The notes below the pieces were generated by a model. The model saw nothing but the letters and a program-made list of their open reading frames with translations, did no database searches and had not been told where the DNA came from. This document shows positions 11,632 to 24,453 of a stretch of 64,000 nt of DNA, one piece after another. Source of the stretch: Latrodectus hesperus (lineage: Eukaryota; Arthropoda; Arachnida; Araneae; Theridiidae); assembly GCA_037975125.1 (NCBI GenBank), contig CM075862.1, positions 44,382,777-44,446,776 on the forward strand. The letters are read 5' to 3'. Each line of letters opens with the position of its first letter. Within the stretch, counting starts at the first letter, position 1. The position numbers were made by a program, and so were the translations under genes.

Positions 11632-11899
11632 TCAATGTCCCACAAAGAAAACAACTTTTTGACGAAGAAAATTCTTCGGGTTGAAAAATTCGATTTTCGG
11701 GTTCTTCGATGACGTCACTCTTCCATAAAGCTGATTGGCTGTGGACGAAATTCTCGGATGGAAAAGTAGAACATGTTTTACTTCTTTCCGAGATCGGCGC
11801 TCGACATCCGAGAACGTGTTAACACACTCCGAATTCGCGATGGCAACAGGTTCCGAGGAAGTTCGGACGAGAAACTCTGACCGTGTAAACAGGCCTTAA

Positions 11900-12947
11900 G
11901 AAAATGAGAGTTTTTCCGAAGTCGTGTTGGCAAGGTAAACTGTAACCGTACTTGGTATATTTTGGCGACGTTTCTTATTTAATACAAACCTAAAGAGGTA
12001 GTCCGAAAAGGGGTGTGGTGAATGGCGTTACCTAGTAGGGCGGTTGTAGTAATGTAAGCAAATGAGGAAAACTCTAACAGAAATTTTATGAATCGAAAAG
12101 CAAATGAATGCAATAATGCTTAAAATCGCTTTCTATAATAATACATGTATTCAATTTTTTCTCTTTAATAAAAGAAATTAAATATTTTTGAATCATAAAT
12201 TATTAATCACAGAATAATTGTAAAATTTATCTTTCTTTTAAATTGCATAAAATGTGTATGGAATAAATTCTGTAAACAAAATAGGTCATTTATCTAATTA
12301 TTTCTAAAATTAAATTTCTAATCTTATTTTACAATTCAATTTACTTTATCTAAAACCATGTTAATAATAAATTTTTATTTTATCAATTTAATTTGCCATT
12401 TATTTGTTGCTTCAGAATTTAAATTGAGTATTTAATTTCAAATCCTTTAAAAGTGTGGAATTAACTATGTAATAAAATGAAACTTATAATTGGAATAAAT
12501 GTTTAAAGATTTGTACTCATCCAAAGAATAGAAAATTATTTTTTGATAATCACCATTTATTGATTAGAAGTGAGCAAAATTTTTTCTTTATTACTCCATC
12601 TATTACACAAAAATGAAAATATATTATTAATACTCATTCTAGAAAACAGTAGTTTTATGTATCTGTTTTTAATCGTATCTTTTACGCATAAGTTTACACA
12701 AAAATAAGGCAGATTTTGAAGTTCAAATTTGATCAAATATTTAAAAATTGTTAATGTCTTTGGACTGGAAAAAAAATTATTGTCAGATCTGATAGTCATA
12801 GTTAATAATTTAATTTTTCTTGCTTATGGTATTTATATCTTTATAGAGTATTATAAGATTAATGTAATTTTCTTAAATCTATAATCTTATCTATAATCTA
12901 ATCTTAATCTAAATCTATAATCTAATCTAAATAATATATATATATAT
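11900..12947. other. Unassigned; short GC-richer stretch then AT-rich DNA
   Basis: Positions 11900-12060 are more GC-rich (with GGCGACG and GGTGTGGTGAATGGCG segments) than the surroundings and might be part of a promoter or 5' UTR displaced by the Harbinger insertion. That is a guess. The remainder is AT-rich without genes. Confidence 0.35.
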
Positions 12948-13130
<183 letters not shown>

Positions 13131-14203
13131 ACAAATGTTACTTAAAAATATTATCCCCGAAATGTACTGGCCAAATTGCTTTTTCTTAATAAGAAACAAA
13201 GCGTCTTTAGTCAAAATATTACCTCTAGTAATTTACAAAATACCTCAAAAATTAATAAAAACTGTACTAAAAATATGCAAATGATTATGGAAAAGGAGGA
13301 AAGTTAATGAAAAGAAACTTTATTTTTTATACTTTTTGCAGTTATAAATTTAAACATTTGAAATGTCTTCTATTTTAGTTTAAAGTTATATAGTCAAGTT
13401 ATATAGCCGAAGTCAAGTTACATGTCTATAAAAAATTATAATATTGATTAATCAAATAAATCTTTTCTATTCCAAATACAGAATATAATATCTAATTAAT
13501 ATTGTTTCGGCTGATAAATATGTCGTCAGCACTTCTCTCTGGATGTAATTATTTACTATTTAAAAAAAAATCAAAATAAAATTTTTTTTAAATATTTTAA
13601 TTTTCTGAAATATTATTTAACATTCTATTAATTGTTTATAAGAGATTAGATCCTTTTATTTAACAAACAATATTTTATTAAAATTTTATATTTTCTTTTG
13701 TAAATATAAAATGTTAACTTTTAATTGTATTTTAACAACAATAGCATGATGAGATATAGCTCTCAAAAGAAAGGGGAAATTTCATAAAATTGAAATATCA
13801 TTAATGAAAAATTCTTAAAATTAAATTACAAATAGAAGAATTGCGTTAGATGTCCTTAAAATTTGAATCCTTACTAATCAATAAGAAACACCCTGTATAA
13901 CACCCCCATTAGCTCTTGTCAAGAATACAAAAGCCTCTAATTATTGATGGGACGTATTTCCGGCTTTACACTAGACCATCTCAAAATAATTTCATTGTAA
14001 TGACTTACAGCGGGGAAGTCCATCAATCGTTGTCAGCTGAAGAAACCAACATGTGTTAGTGGTTTGCTTTGTGAATGTCCGGCTAGAAAATTTCTACAAG
14101 TCCCTGTTATAATTTTTTGCAACACTAAATATGAATTTTCTTTATTTAGAAAATATTATATGGAAATTTATTACTAAGTAGTTTTTGTATTTAAATTCTA
14201 AAG
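13131..14203. other. Unassigned AT-rich stretch
   Basis: No genes. A modestly GC-richer patch at about 13880-14115 (including ACACCCTGTATAACACCCCC) may be a decayed transposon, but I find no matching inverted end. Confidence 0.35.
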
Positions 14204-14208
14204 TATAT

Positions 14209-14300
<92 letters not shown>
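14204..14300. repeat. (TA)n microsatellite
   Basis: About 97 bp of TA repeats with one TAATA interruption near 14219. Confidence 0.98.
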
Positions 14301-14306
<6 letters not shown>

Positions 14307-17300
14307 TTCTGATATAAAAAAATAAAAAATATTAGATTGAATCAAATGATTTTAATCATTGCTCTAAAGTAGTTAAATGCATCATATCTTTTAAACAAAA
14401 AAATCAGAAAAACCTTTAAATATCTGTAGTAACTAGTTAATTCATTGTTTAATTGATAATTAGCTTTAATCCGTGCTACATCAATATTATATTTCTAAAA
14501 TCATCAAATAATTTTCAAAATCATTAAAAGAAGTGGTTTGAATGCTTTAATACTTACAAACTGAAGAATTTTGACAAAATTGTATATTTTTAATAATTAG
14601 AAAAAATAATAAACTAACTTAATTGCCTAACAATAGCTTTTAATGGAAATAGTAAGCTACTGACTTCAGTTTAAATATTGGGAAAAAATGTTGATTGTAA
14701 GTTTTTCATGATCCGAATGATTTCTGTTTCTATAATTTTGTAAAAAATATCGTTCCTTACTGAAATCTATGTTGTTATTATATTTATTTTAGTATTTCTT
14801 GAATTGTTATGCCTAAATATTAAAATAAATATATCTCATGCATGAAAATTGTTTTTAGGAGGAGAATAAAAGCAAAAATAAAAATGGGGAAATCTTAACG
14901 CTACTATTTAGTATATAATTTAGTTATGAAATATTTTATATAAAACTGTTAATATCACACATTTTTTCACATATATTCAAATTTATTCTACATTAAATAT
15001 TTTTCTCTTCACCGAACTATATCTACCTTGATATGCAAAAGATCAGAGGTAGTAAATTTCGAGAAGGATTTTGCTTTAATGTTAACCTATTAAAAACTAA
15101 TATCTTAATTTATTATCTTACCGCAACTATAAAATTTATTTCTTATATTAGAGATATTTTATTCAAACTCAAACTTTTTAGCTTAATATCAGAATTTACT
15201 CATTGAAATTTTATTTCTAAAACACACGAAAGGATTGATCATACCATAGTGTTTATTTGTAATATTCTATTTCAGGAATGTAAAGTATAACCTTTAGTAT
15301 TGCTGTTATTTATTAAGTGCTTGAAAATATAAAAAAAGTAATATTTAAAATATAGTTCTTAAATCATTAAATGAAAATATTTCTTTTACTGATGAAGGAT
15401 ATTTAATATTTTCCGGAATTTGTAAGAAGCATAAACTTTTAATCAATGATTATATTTAGGGAATATTATATATATATTAAAATATCCTAAAGCTTACATG
15501 AACATTTATTAAAATAATTTTGAACCTCACAGTTAAGAAATTAAATAATTTATCTTGTTCTCTGCTGTTTTCCTTATACAAAATAACGTTTATTATTACG
15601 AAATACAAACACTTTTTATATATTTAAATTTGATCATTAATTTATTGTAACATCATTTTATTATGTTTCTGAAACAGATGTGCATTTTGTAAACATCTGT
15701 TGGAACAAGTGGTTACTAAGTGGCGAAAATTCTATACATTTTAGAAAATTAATATTGTTTTAAAACCTTATTTTTTAAATTTGAATATTTGATTCCAATC
15801 AAAAATTATTAACCAAATATTACGATATAGAATTAAAATTAATTTCATCGTGTTAAGATTTATGTTTTTGATTATTTTATATCTCTCGATATATTTTCAT
15901 ATTTTTAGTTAGTTCTTATAGATAAATGTAATAAATAAACCTTGAAAATATAATTATAATATTAATTTGCAAATATTTACATTTAAAACATTTGTGTCTT
16001 CAGTAAAAGTATGCATCATGCTAATACCTAAGCTTTGTTTCCATTTACAGATAAATACAATCTTGTCACAAGATATATATTCATCAGAAAAGGTAAACGA
16101 AGCTCAGGTATTAGCATGATACTGACATAAATATAATTTTTCTATGAAAATAATTTCATTATGAAGAAAAATTTAAAAATATTAATTACAGTTGTGAATG
16201 TTAAAATTTTATTTAAAGTTTTATGATTCGTTTTAAAATCAAGTTTGATCGAATTAAATTAATTTTACAAAGTTATTTTTTAACGTTCAACAAAAATTCA
16301 TGTAACCTATATTATTTTATTTACCTAAAAACATATCTTTTAAAACTAAGATTTTCCATTTTTTGTCGATCATTTATAAAATTATATAAGTGTTTAAAAT
16401 GATAATTCTACGAGCAAGCTATTCAATTTTTATATTAAAATTAGATTTAATGTAAAATTAATTAAAAACCTAGAAATCACAAGGATTAAACATTCTTAAG
16501 TAATATGGTTTTGTTAAAAACGATGAACTTGGTTCGAAAATTTTGACTTTTAAAAATCTTGATTTTTGGAACAAAAAAAAAATAAATAAAAAATATCGAA
16601 TTTCGTTTTCTGTCTAGCTTGTATTCTTTACATTTACTTATTTAAAACCTATTTTTAATTATTACAATTTATAACAAAAACCTGTTTTAGCCTAAGAGAA
16701 ATCATTCTGGAGGAATATAATGAAATCGGGCATAATTATTGTAAAAAATAATGTTCGATTTATGCCGATTCTGCACTGTAAAAAATTAAAAAGATCTTAA
16801 TGTATAAATTATTGAATCAAAAAGAAAATATGCCATTGCGTAAAACAATATGAAAAAACAAAAACAAACTCTTTTGAATAAAAAAATATTTTAAAATCGT
16901 AAGAATGTCCTATTAAAAATTAAAAATAAGTAGACATTCATCATTGGTAAAGTAAACGACTGAGAAAATTTCGCATAATCATGAGATAAGAATGTTAAAA
17001 TTCTTGTCTAGTATGAATACCTGTATTGATTTGTTTGTCCTTAAACGATCTTTTTTACACGAGGTCTAATTAGATCGGGAACAACAATTAAAAGTCTAAT
17101 TCCCAATAAGAATTTTATTCAATAGAAAACTTAAATACTGAGTGTATCAGTTTTTGAAAAATAAAAAATATTACAAATTTACATGTTTTGGCTGAGAATA
17201 TTTATGATTTTATTATAAAAAATATATAAGTATATAATTCAATGCTCCAAAGAAATTAAATCTTAAACTCCATTGAAGCTTTTAACTTGCATAATCTAGT

Positions 17301-17325
17301 ATGGTGAAGATGTTATTAAAATTAT
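14301..17325. other. AT-rich stretch, no gene; one MITE-like hairpin
   Basis: No coding frames with recognisable content. The only structure seen is the inverted repeat at 16015..16120. The last few hundred bases before 17326 could be decayed upstream parts of the hAT relic that follows, but no motif can be read. Confidence 0.5.
16015..16120. repeat. 106-bp MITE-like inverted repeat
   Basis: Left arm ATCATGCTAATACCTAAGCT... (from 16015) and right arm (to 16120, reverse complement ATCATGCTAATACCTGAGCT...) match over about 29 nt with a few mismatches, separated by about 48 nt. Compact size and imperfect arms fit a small MITE or a folded repeat. No clear target duplication. Confidence 0.65.
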
Positions 17326-17522
17326 GAGTGTACAGACAATTTTTACTATTTCAACGTCAATTGTTAGCTGTGAACGTTCGTTCAGTAAATTAAAATTAAT
17401 TCTGACATATACGATCAACCATGGGACAAAATAATTGGAGTGACTTAGCATTTTTAAGCAGTGAATTTGAAAAACTTGAAGTGATCAACACTGATGAAGT
17501 AAATAATGAAATTCATCATTAA
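17326..17522 (+). pseudogene. hAT transposase C-terminal dimerisation domain relic
   Basis: One frame reads TIFTISTSIVSCERSFSKLK followed by LILTY, the conserved start of the hAT C-terminal dimerisation domain (S....ERSFSKLK.IK..LR). After a frameshift near 17405-17420 a second frame reads NNWSDLAFLSSEFEKLEVIN, then TDEV and a stop (17520..17522), matching the domain's end (RL..LA.L.IE.E). At least one frameshift and the absence of the upstream RNase H-like core show it is dead. Confidence 0.8.
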
Positions 17523-17855
17523 TGGCAAATAAAATGTATGCATAACTAATTAATTTATCCTAACTCACTGTTATTTATAAATACATTTAATCTATATATA
17601 TTATATATTAACATCATTCACTGCTGTAAAATATACATTTTTGAAAATAATTATATTAATATGTAAAATTAATAATTATTTTAAATTATTTATAAATTAT
17701 AGCAAGTCTTATTATTTTCTTGTTACATTTCTGAATCCAATTCTCGAGTTCTGATTATTTTTATTCGATTTTTGTTGTTTCAAATTAAAAAGCATAACCT
17801 AAATCTTCAGAACTATTTACAACTTGAATTATTTTAAAGAAAGTGCTTTTATTAT

Positions 17856-18163
17856 TTGCATTATAATATCTTTATGAGTTTATATTATATTACTATTTAT
17901 TGTGGGAGAGCACCAAAATAGATATCCTTCAAATTCCCATGAACTGGGTAAAACGCAAACAGCATCTGTGTCTCGATAGATCATTTTATAATTGGAATCC
18001 AGCCTTTCATTATAATATCCATCCTTGCATTATAATATCTTTATGAGTTTATATTATATTACTATTTATTGTGGGAGAGCACCAAAATAGATATCCTTCA
18101 AATTCCCATGAACTGGGTAAAACGCAAACAGCATCTGTGTCTCGATAGATCATTTTATAATTG
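17856..18163. repeat. Exact 139-bp direct duplication
   Basis: Copies 17856..17994 and 18025..18163 are identical base for base, separated by 30 bp (period 169). The unit contains TTGTGGGAGAGCACC and CATGAACTGGGTAAAACGC and encodes nothing recognisable. Identity implies a recent duplication or an assembly duplication. Confidence 0.95.
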
Positions 18164-20499
18164 CTTACTTTATTGACAGGAGATATTCTGGTTCATGGAA
18201 AAGTGTTATCTCCCCTAGTTTGTTGATCGATTTTAAATTATTACCAGATGTGGGAAAAGCAGTTTAACTTCCTGTGGTATTTGTACTCAAAATTTCTCAA
18301 GGGAGGCTGGTTGCCACTTTGGTTGCCAATTTTTCTTTTTTATGTTTATTCAATATCATGCAAAGAACTCTCGTTGGGAGCACTTTAACCTAAGCAAAAT
18401 ATTTTCTTAATCTTTTGTGTTTAAATAACCTTATGTTTTGAAATCATTATGTTAATCTCAACTAAAGTTAGGTGTAGAAAAATTTCTTAGGAACAGAAGG
18501 TACATGGCCATTTAGGCTAGGAACCTAACAAACACTAGATCCACTTCTTCTTGCCACTTTGGATGACCGAGTTCCAGTGCTCCAGGCGCTCACCACCAAT
18601 TTATTAGCTTTGACTGCCAATGGGGAGTAATTATTAGTCACAGGGAAAGATTTTAATGAGGATATAACAATTATTTCCATTTACCTATCATTTGGTTAAT
18701 CGTCGAGCCATGTATTTTCATCTGGTATGACCAAGCCGCGTGACATCACACTCATTCATATTCTTTATAAATAAAAATAAATAGGGACTATTTACAAGGT
18801 CAGATATCTTGCATGCATATTCTTGAATAATCCATACATTTAGTAGAGTTTATTTGCCGAAAATATTTCTAGATTATTTTAATTATAAAGTATACACAAA
18901 CAGTAAATATTATTTCATAAATTGATATAAGTAAAAATTTCTTTTTTTTCCATACACTTGTTCCCACATTTTCTAGATTAGATTAGTAATATAAATACTT
19001 ATACACACACTTTTAACAATATTTACAGTAATGGTCAGTACAACTCTGCACATACATTTAGATGCAAGTAGTAATGAATGTGAATTAATTTAAAGAGATT
19101 TGCAAGAAAGAGTGATAATGCCTTAATTCTGACTCAGTTTGCTGAGTTTTCAGATCAAAATTTCTCAAGAAAGCGTGGGAAAATCTCTTGCCAAAATTCT
19201 TTATGCACAAGAATAAACCTACAAATTGCACGGATGTTAGTAATAAGAGTTGAAGACAAATATCCATAATTATTGATAATAGTTTTTTATAAATTGATTT
19301 TTAGTTGTTACAACCCTTTAGTTTCTTTTGCATATTTGTAACTACTTATATAATCTTATGAACTTACAAAACAAACTGTATAAATGAAATAATTAAAAAT
19401 CAGTTAAATAAATATATACTTATGTGTCGAGATTTAGGTGATCTGGGCAAAAAACTTGGAGATTAAATTATAAGCTCAGCAAATGTTACAAAATAAGTGG
19501 TTTTATTGCATTAACAAGAGTTAATATCTTATATTTGAATGATTTGGAGTTTGAATAATGAGAAATGCTGAATATGCTATTGCAAAAAATTAGTGATTAG
19601 TAACTTCAACATACAAATATACACAATAAATATATTTAATTCACAGGTTTAATTCAAAAACATTTATTCCTTTATTACACATATTTAATTTTGGTAAGTA
19701 GGAGAATACATATGTAAATTATAGTATTTAATGATACTTATGTAATATGTTATATACTTTCAGATAAAAGATATAAAGTATAAATATGCTAATTTTTATT
19801 CATGTAATTTATGATTATCAGATATAATATGGCAAAAACAATTTTAAATTTAATTGCTGAAAAAATAGGGAAAATCATCAATAAGTACTTAAACTACCAT
19901 GCAAGCTTCAATTTAAATTATCTAATCTCTTTTCATTGCTTTCAAAAGCACATGATGAGTTTTGATGAAATAATTTTATTTATAGAAGATAAGTAATACT
20001 ATTGGTTATGTTATATTTAACTTTTTCATTTAAAGGTCCAAGTATTAATATTGAAATGTCATAACCACTGGTACCAAATGCATTAATAAAATCATTGTTC
20101 TAAAAAATGAGTTACACCAACAAGAAAAGTACTTATTTAATCATGTACGCTTGGATGAAAGATATGATAGATTGTTGTCTATGTTTTTGTTGTATGATAT
20201 TTATAGTTACTTATTGTGTTATGTTATTTACAAATATAAAAATCAAAAACTTTTATTTTTAGTTATTTTTACTAACAATAAATGTTTTTGATTTTTATAT
20301 TTGTAAATGAACGTCTATTAATGCCGATAAAATACTTTTAATATTTGAAGTGCAAAATGACAAAGAATTATTTTTTGAATTTTTTTCCATTATATAATAA
20401 GACAATCGCTTTATAAAATTATCTGAAAAATCCTAATATAATTATGAACGAAATATCTTAGAACAAGAAAAACGCTGCTAAATATACTACGTTCACTCC
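18164..20499. other. Unassigned; AT-rich with a GC-richer patch
   Basis: Positions 18180-18760 are less AT-rich and contain TTGCCACTTTGG twice (near 18313 and 18553) but no protein or transposon signature that I recognise. The rest is AT-rich. A 25-bp-arm hairpin lies at 20226..20308. Confidence 0.4.
20226..20308. repeat. Inverted repeat, 25-bp perfect arms
   Basis: The arms 20226..20250 and 20284..20308 (right arm GTTTTTGATTTTTATATTTG...) are perfect reverse complements around a 33-bp loop. A strong hairpin; origin unknown. Confidence 0.85.
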
Positions 20500-20934
20500 A
20501 TGTCATAATGATGTTTATTTCTCCACCTTTATTTCACCCAATCACATTTTCCCCGGGCAACGATAGCTCCGCCTACAGCTCATCGTAGCTGGGTTACCAT
20601 GCTGTGACTGTAATCGCTTAGATTTGGCGAAGAAGGCGAGGAAATGTGTCATTTGGCGGAGGCAACACGAATAACCGTATATCCCCAAGAAAATGATAAA
20701 GGAAGTTAGGATGGTCGGGTTTTGGAGCTCTACTGCTGTTTTTCCTATTCTAAGTATAATTTTTCCTTATATTTCTATTTAGTTTAATACTGGTGTTAAG
20801 AGTACGCCTATTATAGTTCTTTCTAATTAAGTTAAATGAGTATTAATTTAAAAAAATATTTTAGCTCTTGGGATTTGAGCATTATTTTGTTTCAATATTA
20901 TGATACTCTCCAAAAGTGAATGAAATGAAGGCTG
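20500..20934 (+). other. Probable 5' UTR of LINE A
   Basis: A GC-richer stretch (CCCCGGGCAACGATAGCTCC, GGCGAAGAAGGCGAGG) leads directly into the gag-like frame. The exact 5' boundary and target duplication could not be located. Confidence 0.35.
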
Positions 20935-22043
20935 ATGAGGCATTCGTGGACTGCTCACCACGCACAGCAAAAATAACTTCTTCAAATACACTAGATTTTG
21001 ACGATGATCTTTCACTAACTATATTATTAGCATCTGAATACGGTGCGAAAAGTTTTTTGATACTCATATGCCCCGAAAAGGACAAAGGATAAATTCCGAA
21101 ACGCCCCTTTCATTTAAAAACTGAACTAAATCAGATTATAACGAATCCTAACGGTATAACTGAAGTCATATTTACTCGTAATGGGAAGATATTAATTAAA
21201 ACAAATGACCCAGAAACTGCCACAGAGATTAGTTGTATCTGACGTATTCTTGGAGTTCCTGTAACCCCGCAAATTCAGAAAGAGAGTTATACATCAAAAT
21301 TTCTAATAACAAGCATCCCAATAGACTTGGATTTAAACCTGATCGCCGAGGAAATTAACCGAAACGAGATAATAGTATCAAACATAAGACGTTTCACTAA
21401 GAAAGGATCACCTGAGCTTTCTGAAAATATACTTATCACCATATACGACTTCAATATACCGAAAGAAATTAGTTTATTCTATATGCAATTAAAAATAAGA
21501 CTTATCGTTAATGAAGATCGCCAATGTAGCACATGCCATAAATTCTTCCATCCCACTAAGCAATGCAAACTGCAAACTCCGATATGCAAACAATGCGGCT
21601 CGGCACACGAGCACAAAACATGCTCTTTTAATACAATTATATGTGTAAACTACAAAGACAATCATTCAGCTGATTATTTATCGTACCCATCTCGTCTTGA
21701 AGAAAAAAGATTTCTAAAGTTCAAAGCAGAAAATCATTTATAATTCATCAAGGTGAGGCGATAATTCAAGTCACCTAAAGATTCTTTCGCTGGAATTATC
21801 CGTTCGGCACAACCTAGTGGGCTCAACAAGAGAGAAATTGAAGAAGGTATCAACACAGCAGTATCCAGAGTGACAGAATCATTTAATAACATATTATCGA
21901 AACTGACTGAATCTATCGAGGCCAAATTACTAGCTCTTCAAACTTGACAGGATAACATGATGACAAAAATGTTCTCGTTATTGATTAACACAATTGAAAC
22001 ATTTGCATTAAAAGCACAGGAACAGCCTGAATCTCCTAAATAA
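20935..22043 (+). pseudogene. LINE A ORF1 (gag-like, three zinc knuckles)
   Basis: The frame starts at ATG 20935 (M-K-A-D-E-A-F-V-D-C), has a stop near 21088 and another near 21240, then is open 21327..21740. The last block carries the Cys/His array C..C....H....C, C..CGS.H...TC and C.N....HSADYLSYP of LINE gag proteins, which bind the element RNA. The third knuckle reads CVNYKDNH, so one cysteine is replaced. Downstream, out of frame, comes a helical tail (about 21840-22043) like the one in LINE B. At least two stops and one shift disable it. Confidence 0.75.
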
Positions 22044-22288
22044 AAGTCTACCTAAAAAAATTCTGGGCTAAGATCTTCCCAAAATAAAAATGGATCAAAT
22101 ACTAATTTAATTCCAGAAATAGCCAAGGATTTTAATTTTGGATTAACCTCTGAATTCAGTCAAACAATCAGTGAATGCTTAGCCATGGAAGAGAGCCCTA
22201 ACAGCCTTCCATAGCACAAATACACAGGTACCACTTAGAGGCACTTTTAAATTTTCTATCTGTCTTTATCTCAATTTCCTATATCTTT

Positions 22289-23179
22289 ATGTATAATAAA
22301 TTTTCTGTTCTATCCTGGAATGCTAGAAGTATTTCTAACAAGCGCCCATATTTTAAGTTCTCCTATTTTACTTCAACAAGTGTTATTGCTATTCAAGAAA
22401 CTTTTCTGAAAAAACAAGACCATTTCTTTTTAACCAATAAAACTATATTTCGGAGTGACAGAGACAGTGGTCGGGGAGGAGGTTTCCCAACTGCCATTGA
22501 CAAATCATATCTATCTCAAATCTACAACCCAACACGTCTTCCAGATGAAGGTCGGGAGCTCTTAGTGGTAAAAGTTGCACTTTCTTCTTTAACTCTTTTC
22601 ATAATAAATGTATACATGCCTACTGGAAAATTTTCAAGCGTTTGGCTAAACAGTATAATCCAAGGTATCAGTTCACCTTTGATTATTCTTGGAGATTTTA
22701 ACGTTCGACATACCGATTTTGGGAGCCTATCCAAATCTCCCCAAAGTCTTGAGTTCTACGATTGGATACAATAAAGTAATGTCTGCCTCTTAAATACTAA
22801 AGTTCCAACGCATTTTGGTCCACATCACAACCCCTCTCTTATCGATTACTGCATTGTTTCATCAGATATCTTTCATTTGTGCGTAATCAATATCCATTCA
22901 GATTCGTTTGGTGGCGATCATGTACCTATGAAAACGATTATTTCTATCAATGCTAAAAACCCACATTGGCGATCGCGGATTCTGTGGACCGAGTTTTTTA
23001 CTTCACTTAACCAGCAGTTAAATAACAAATTAGAAACTATCAACCAATTCAGTGATATCTGTCAACATAATATAACTAAATTTCGAAAATGGCAAAAGTT
23101 CCCGTATAAATCCCACCCTACTTGGTGGAATTCAAAATGTAGTTATCTATTAGGACAGAAAAGAAGAGGTCTTGTAACG
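22289..23179 (+). pseudogene. LINE A AP endonuclease domain
   Basis: The start of ORF2 reads FSVLSWNARSISNK, then IAIQETFLK with the catalytic glutamate, NVYMPTG, IILGDFNVRH with the catalytic D and N, and after a single in-frame TAA (22772..22774) continues THFG...SLIDYCIVS and GGDHVPM, where the usual SDH is GDH. This domain nicks target DNA to start reverse transcription. The stop splits it, and a frameshift separates it from the polymerase that follows. Confidence 0.8.
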
Positions 23180-23235
23180 TGAACGCATAGATACAATAAA
23201 AGATTGCAGCCGAACTCCACTCCTACATATTACTC

Positions 23236-24453
23236 ATGTCTCGCTGTTACTGGGAGGAAACTGTGTCATCTGCAGGACAGTCCAAAGATATTTATCGTAT
23301 TCTAAAAAGTCTTCAAAATAGAATATCCATATGCACAGACTTATATCTATATATAATGGAAGGATCCAGAGCAATAACTGACTCTGTCGCTCAAGCAAAT
23401 TTTTTTGCAAACTTCTACTCTATATACCCTATTTCTGAAGGAATACCACTAGATTTCAGCACAGACTTCAAGTTTTCATACAACCAACCCTTTTCCTTGA
23501 CAGAACTACAGAAGGCAGTTACCCAATGCAGAAACACATCAGCTGGTCCGGACAAAATCTCGGCAAAGGTACTTCAAAGCATACATCATAATAATCTTAA
23601 CAGTCTCCTAAATATTATAAATAAATCATGGATAACAGGAATAGTTCCAGAGATATGGAAAAAATCTATTATTATCCCCATTCTAAAACCAGGGAAAAGC
23701 TCTAGTGACATGAAATCCTACCGACCTATTTCTCTAACTAGCGTTCTTTGTAAAACTGTTGATCACATGATTATAAAGCGGCTGACCAACCATATATATT
23801 CATCCCCGATCCTCAACGTAAATCACCACGGATTTTTGCCAAATAGAGGATGCGACAGCATATTATCTATCATCCATCATTCAATTATATCTGTTCGATC
23901 CTCCAAAAAGTTTATTGTGTGTGTTACTGTAGATATTGCAAAAGCTTATAATTCAATATGGCAGGATGGCCTAATTTTGAAGCTATTAAATGCAAATATT
24001 AAAGGTAATACAGCACTATGGATTGATAATTTCATCAGAAACCGAAGCTTCCAAGTTAAATGGAGGGGTGAGGTATTAGACCAAATGTCTTCCCAAAGGG
24101 GGGTCCCTCGAGGAAGTGTATTATCTTCTTTCCTTTTTACCATATTTATGACAGATATTTATGAAATAATTCCCGATGGCATTGAGTGCTATATTTATGC
24201 TGACGACATAATATTAGTGTATAAATCTACAAACCTAGAAAAATTAGAAGCCAAACTGACAAATTTTCTTATCAAACTACAGGAGTGGTGCCAACAATGG
24301 AAACTCAAGGTGGATCCTCAAAAATGTTCAGTCATTAACTTCTCGACTAGGAGGAAACAGCCTAAATTCAATTTATATATTAATCAGCAACCTATCCAAT
24401 GGAAGCAGCATGTGCAAATCTTAGGTCTCTCATCTATTTTTCACATAACTTGA
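23236..24453 (+). pseudogene. LINE A reverse transcriptase domain
   Basis: A long open block with the RT motifs in order: NTSAGPDKISAKVL, WKKSIIIPILKPGK, SYRPISLTSVLCK, HHGFLPNRGCDS, TVDIAKAYNSIW, RGVPRGSVLSSFLF (usual Q replaced by R) and the catalytic YADD in CYIYADDIILVY. The thumb begins WCQQWKLKVDPQKC. It ends in a frameshift near 24425, where LINE B reads ILGIYFPHNLSF. This RT copies the element RNA at the nicked target. The ORF is largely intact, but shifts on both sides inactivate the polyprotein. Confidence 0.85.

Larger units (their letters stand above)
9607..11896. mobile_element. PIF/Harbinger DNA transposon, internally degraded
   Basis: The terminal inverted repeats begin AGGCCTGTTTACACG at both ends and continue with GAGTTTCTCGTCCGAA, about 35 bp with two mismatches. 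The element is bounded by the 3-bp duplication TAA (9604..9606 and 11897..11899), the TWA target typical of PIF/Harbinger. Subterminal DNA repeats GTTTACACG and TTTCTCGTCCGA. It carries remnants of both proteins these elements usually encode: a transposase N-terminus (plus strand, left) and a MADF/Myb-like partner (minus strand, right), in the convergent layout expected. The middle is noncoding and holds a nested SINE. It cannot move by itself; it could be mobilised in trans if an intact relative exists. Confidence 0.88.

Noticed and set aside
17856..18163. CRISPR or satellite array
   Set aside because: Only two copies with one 30-bp gap in a eukaryotic context; a simple duplication explains it.
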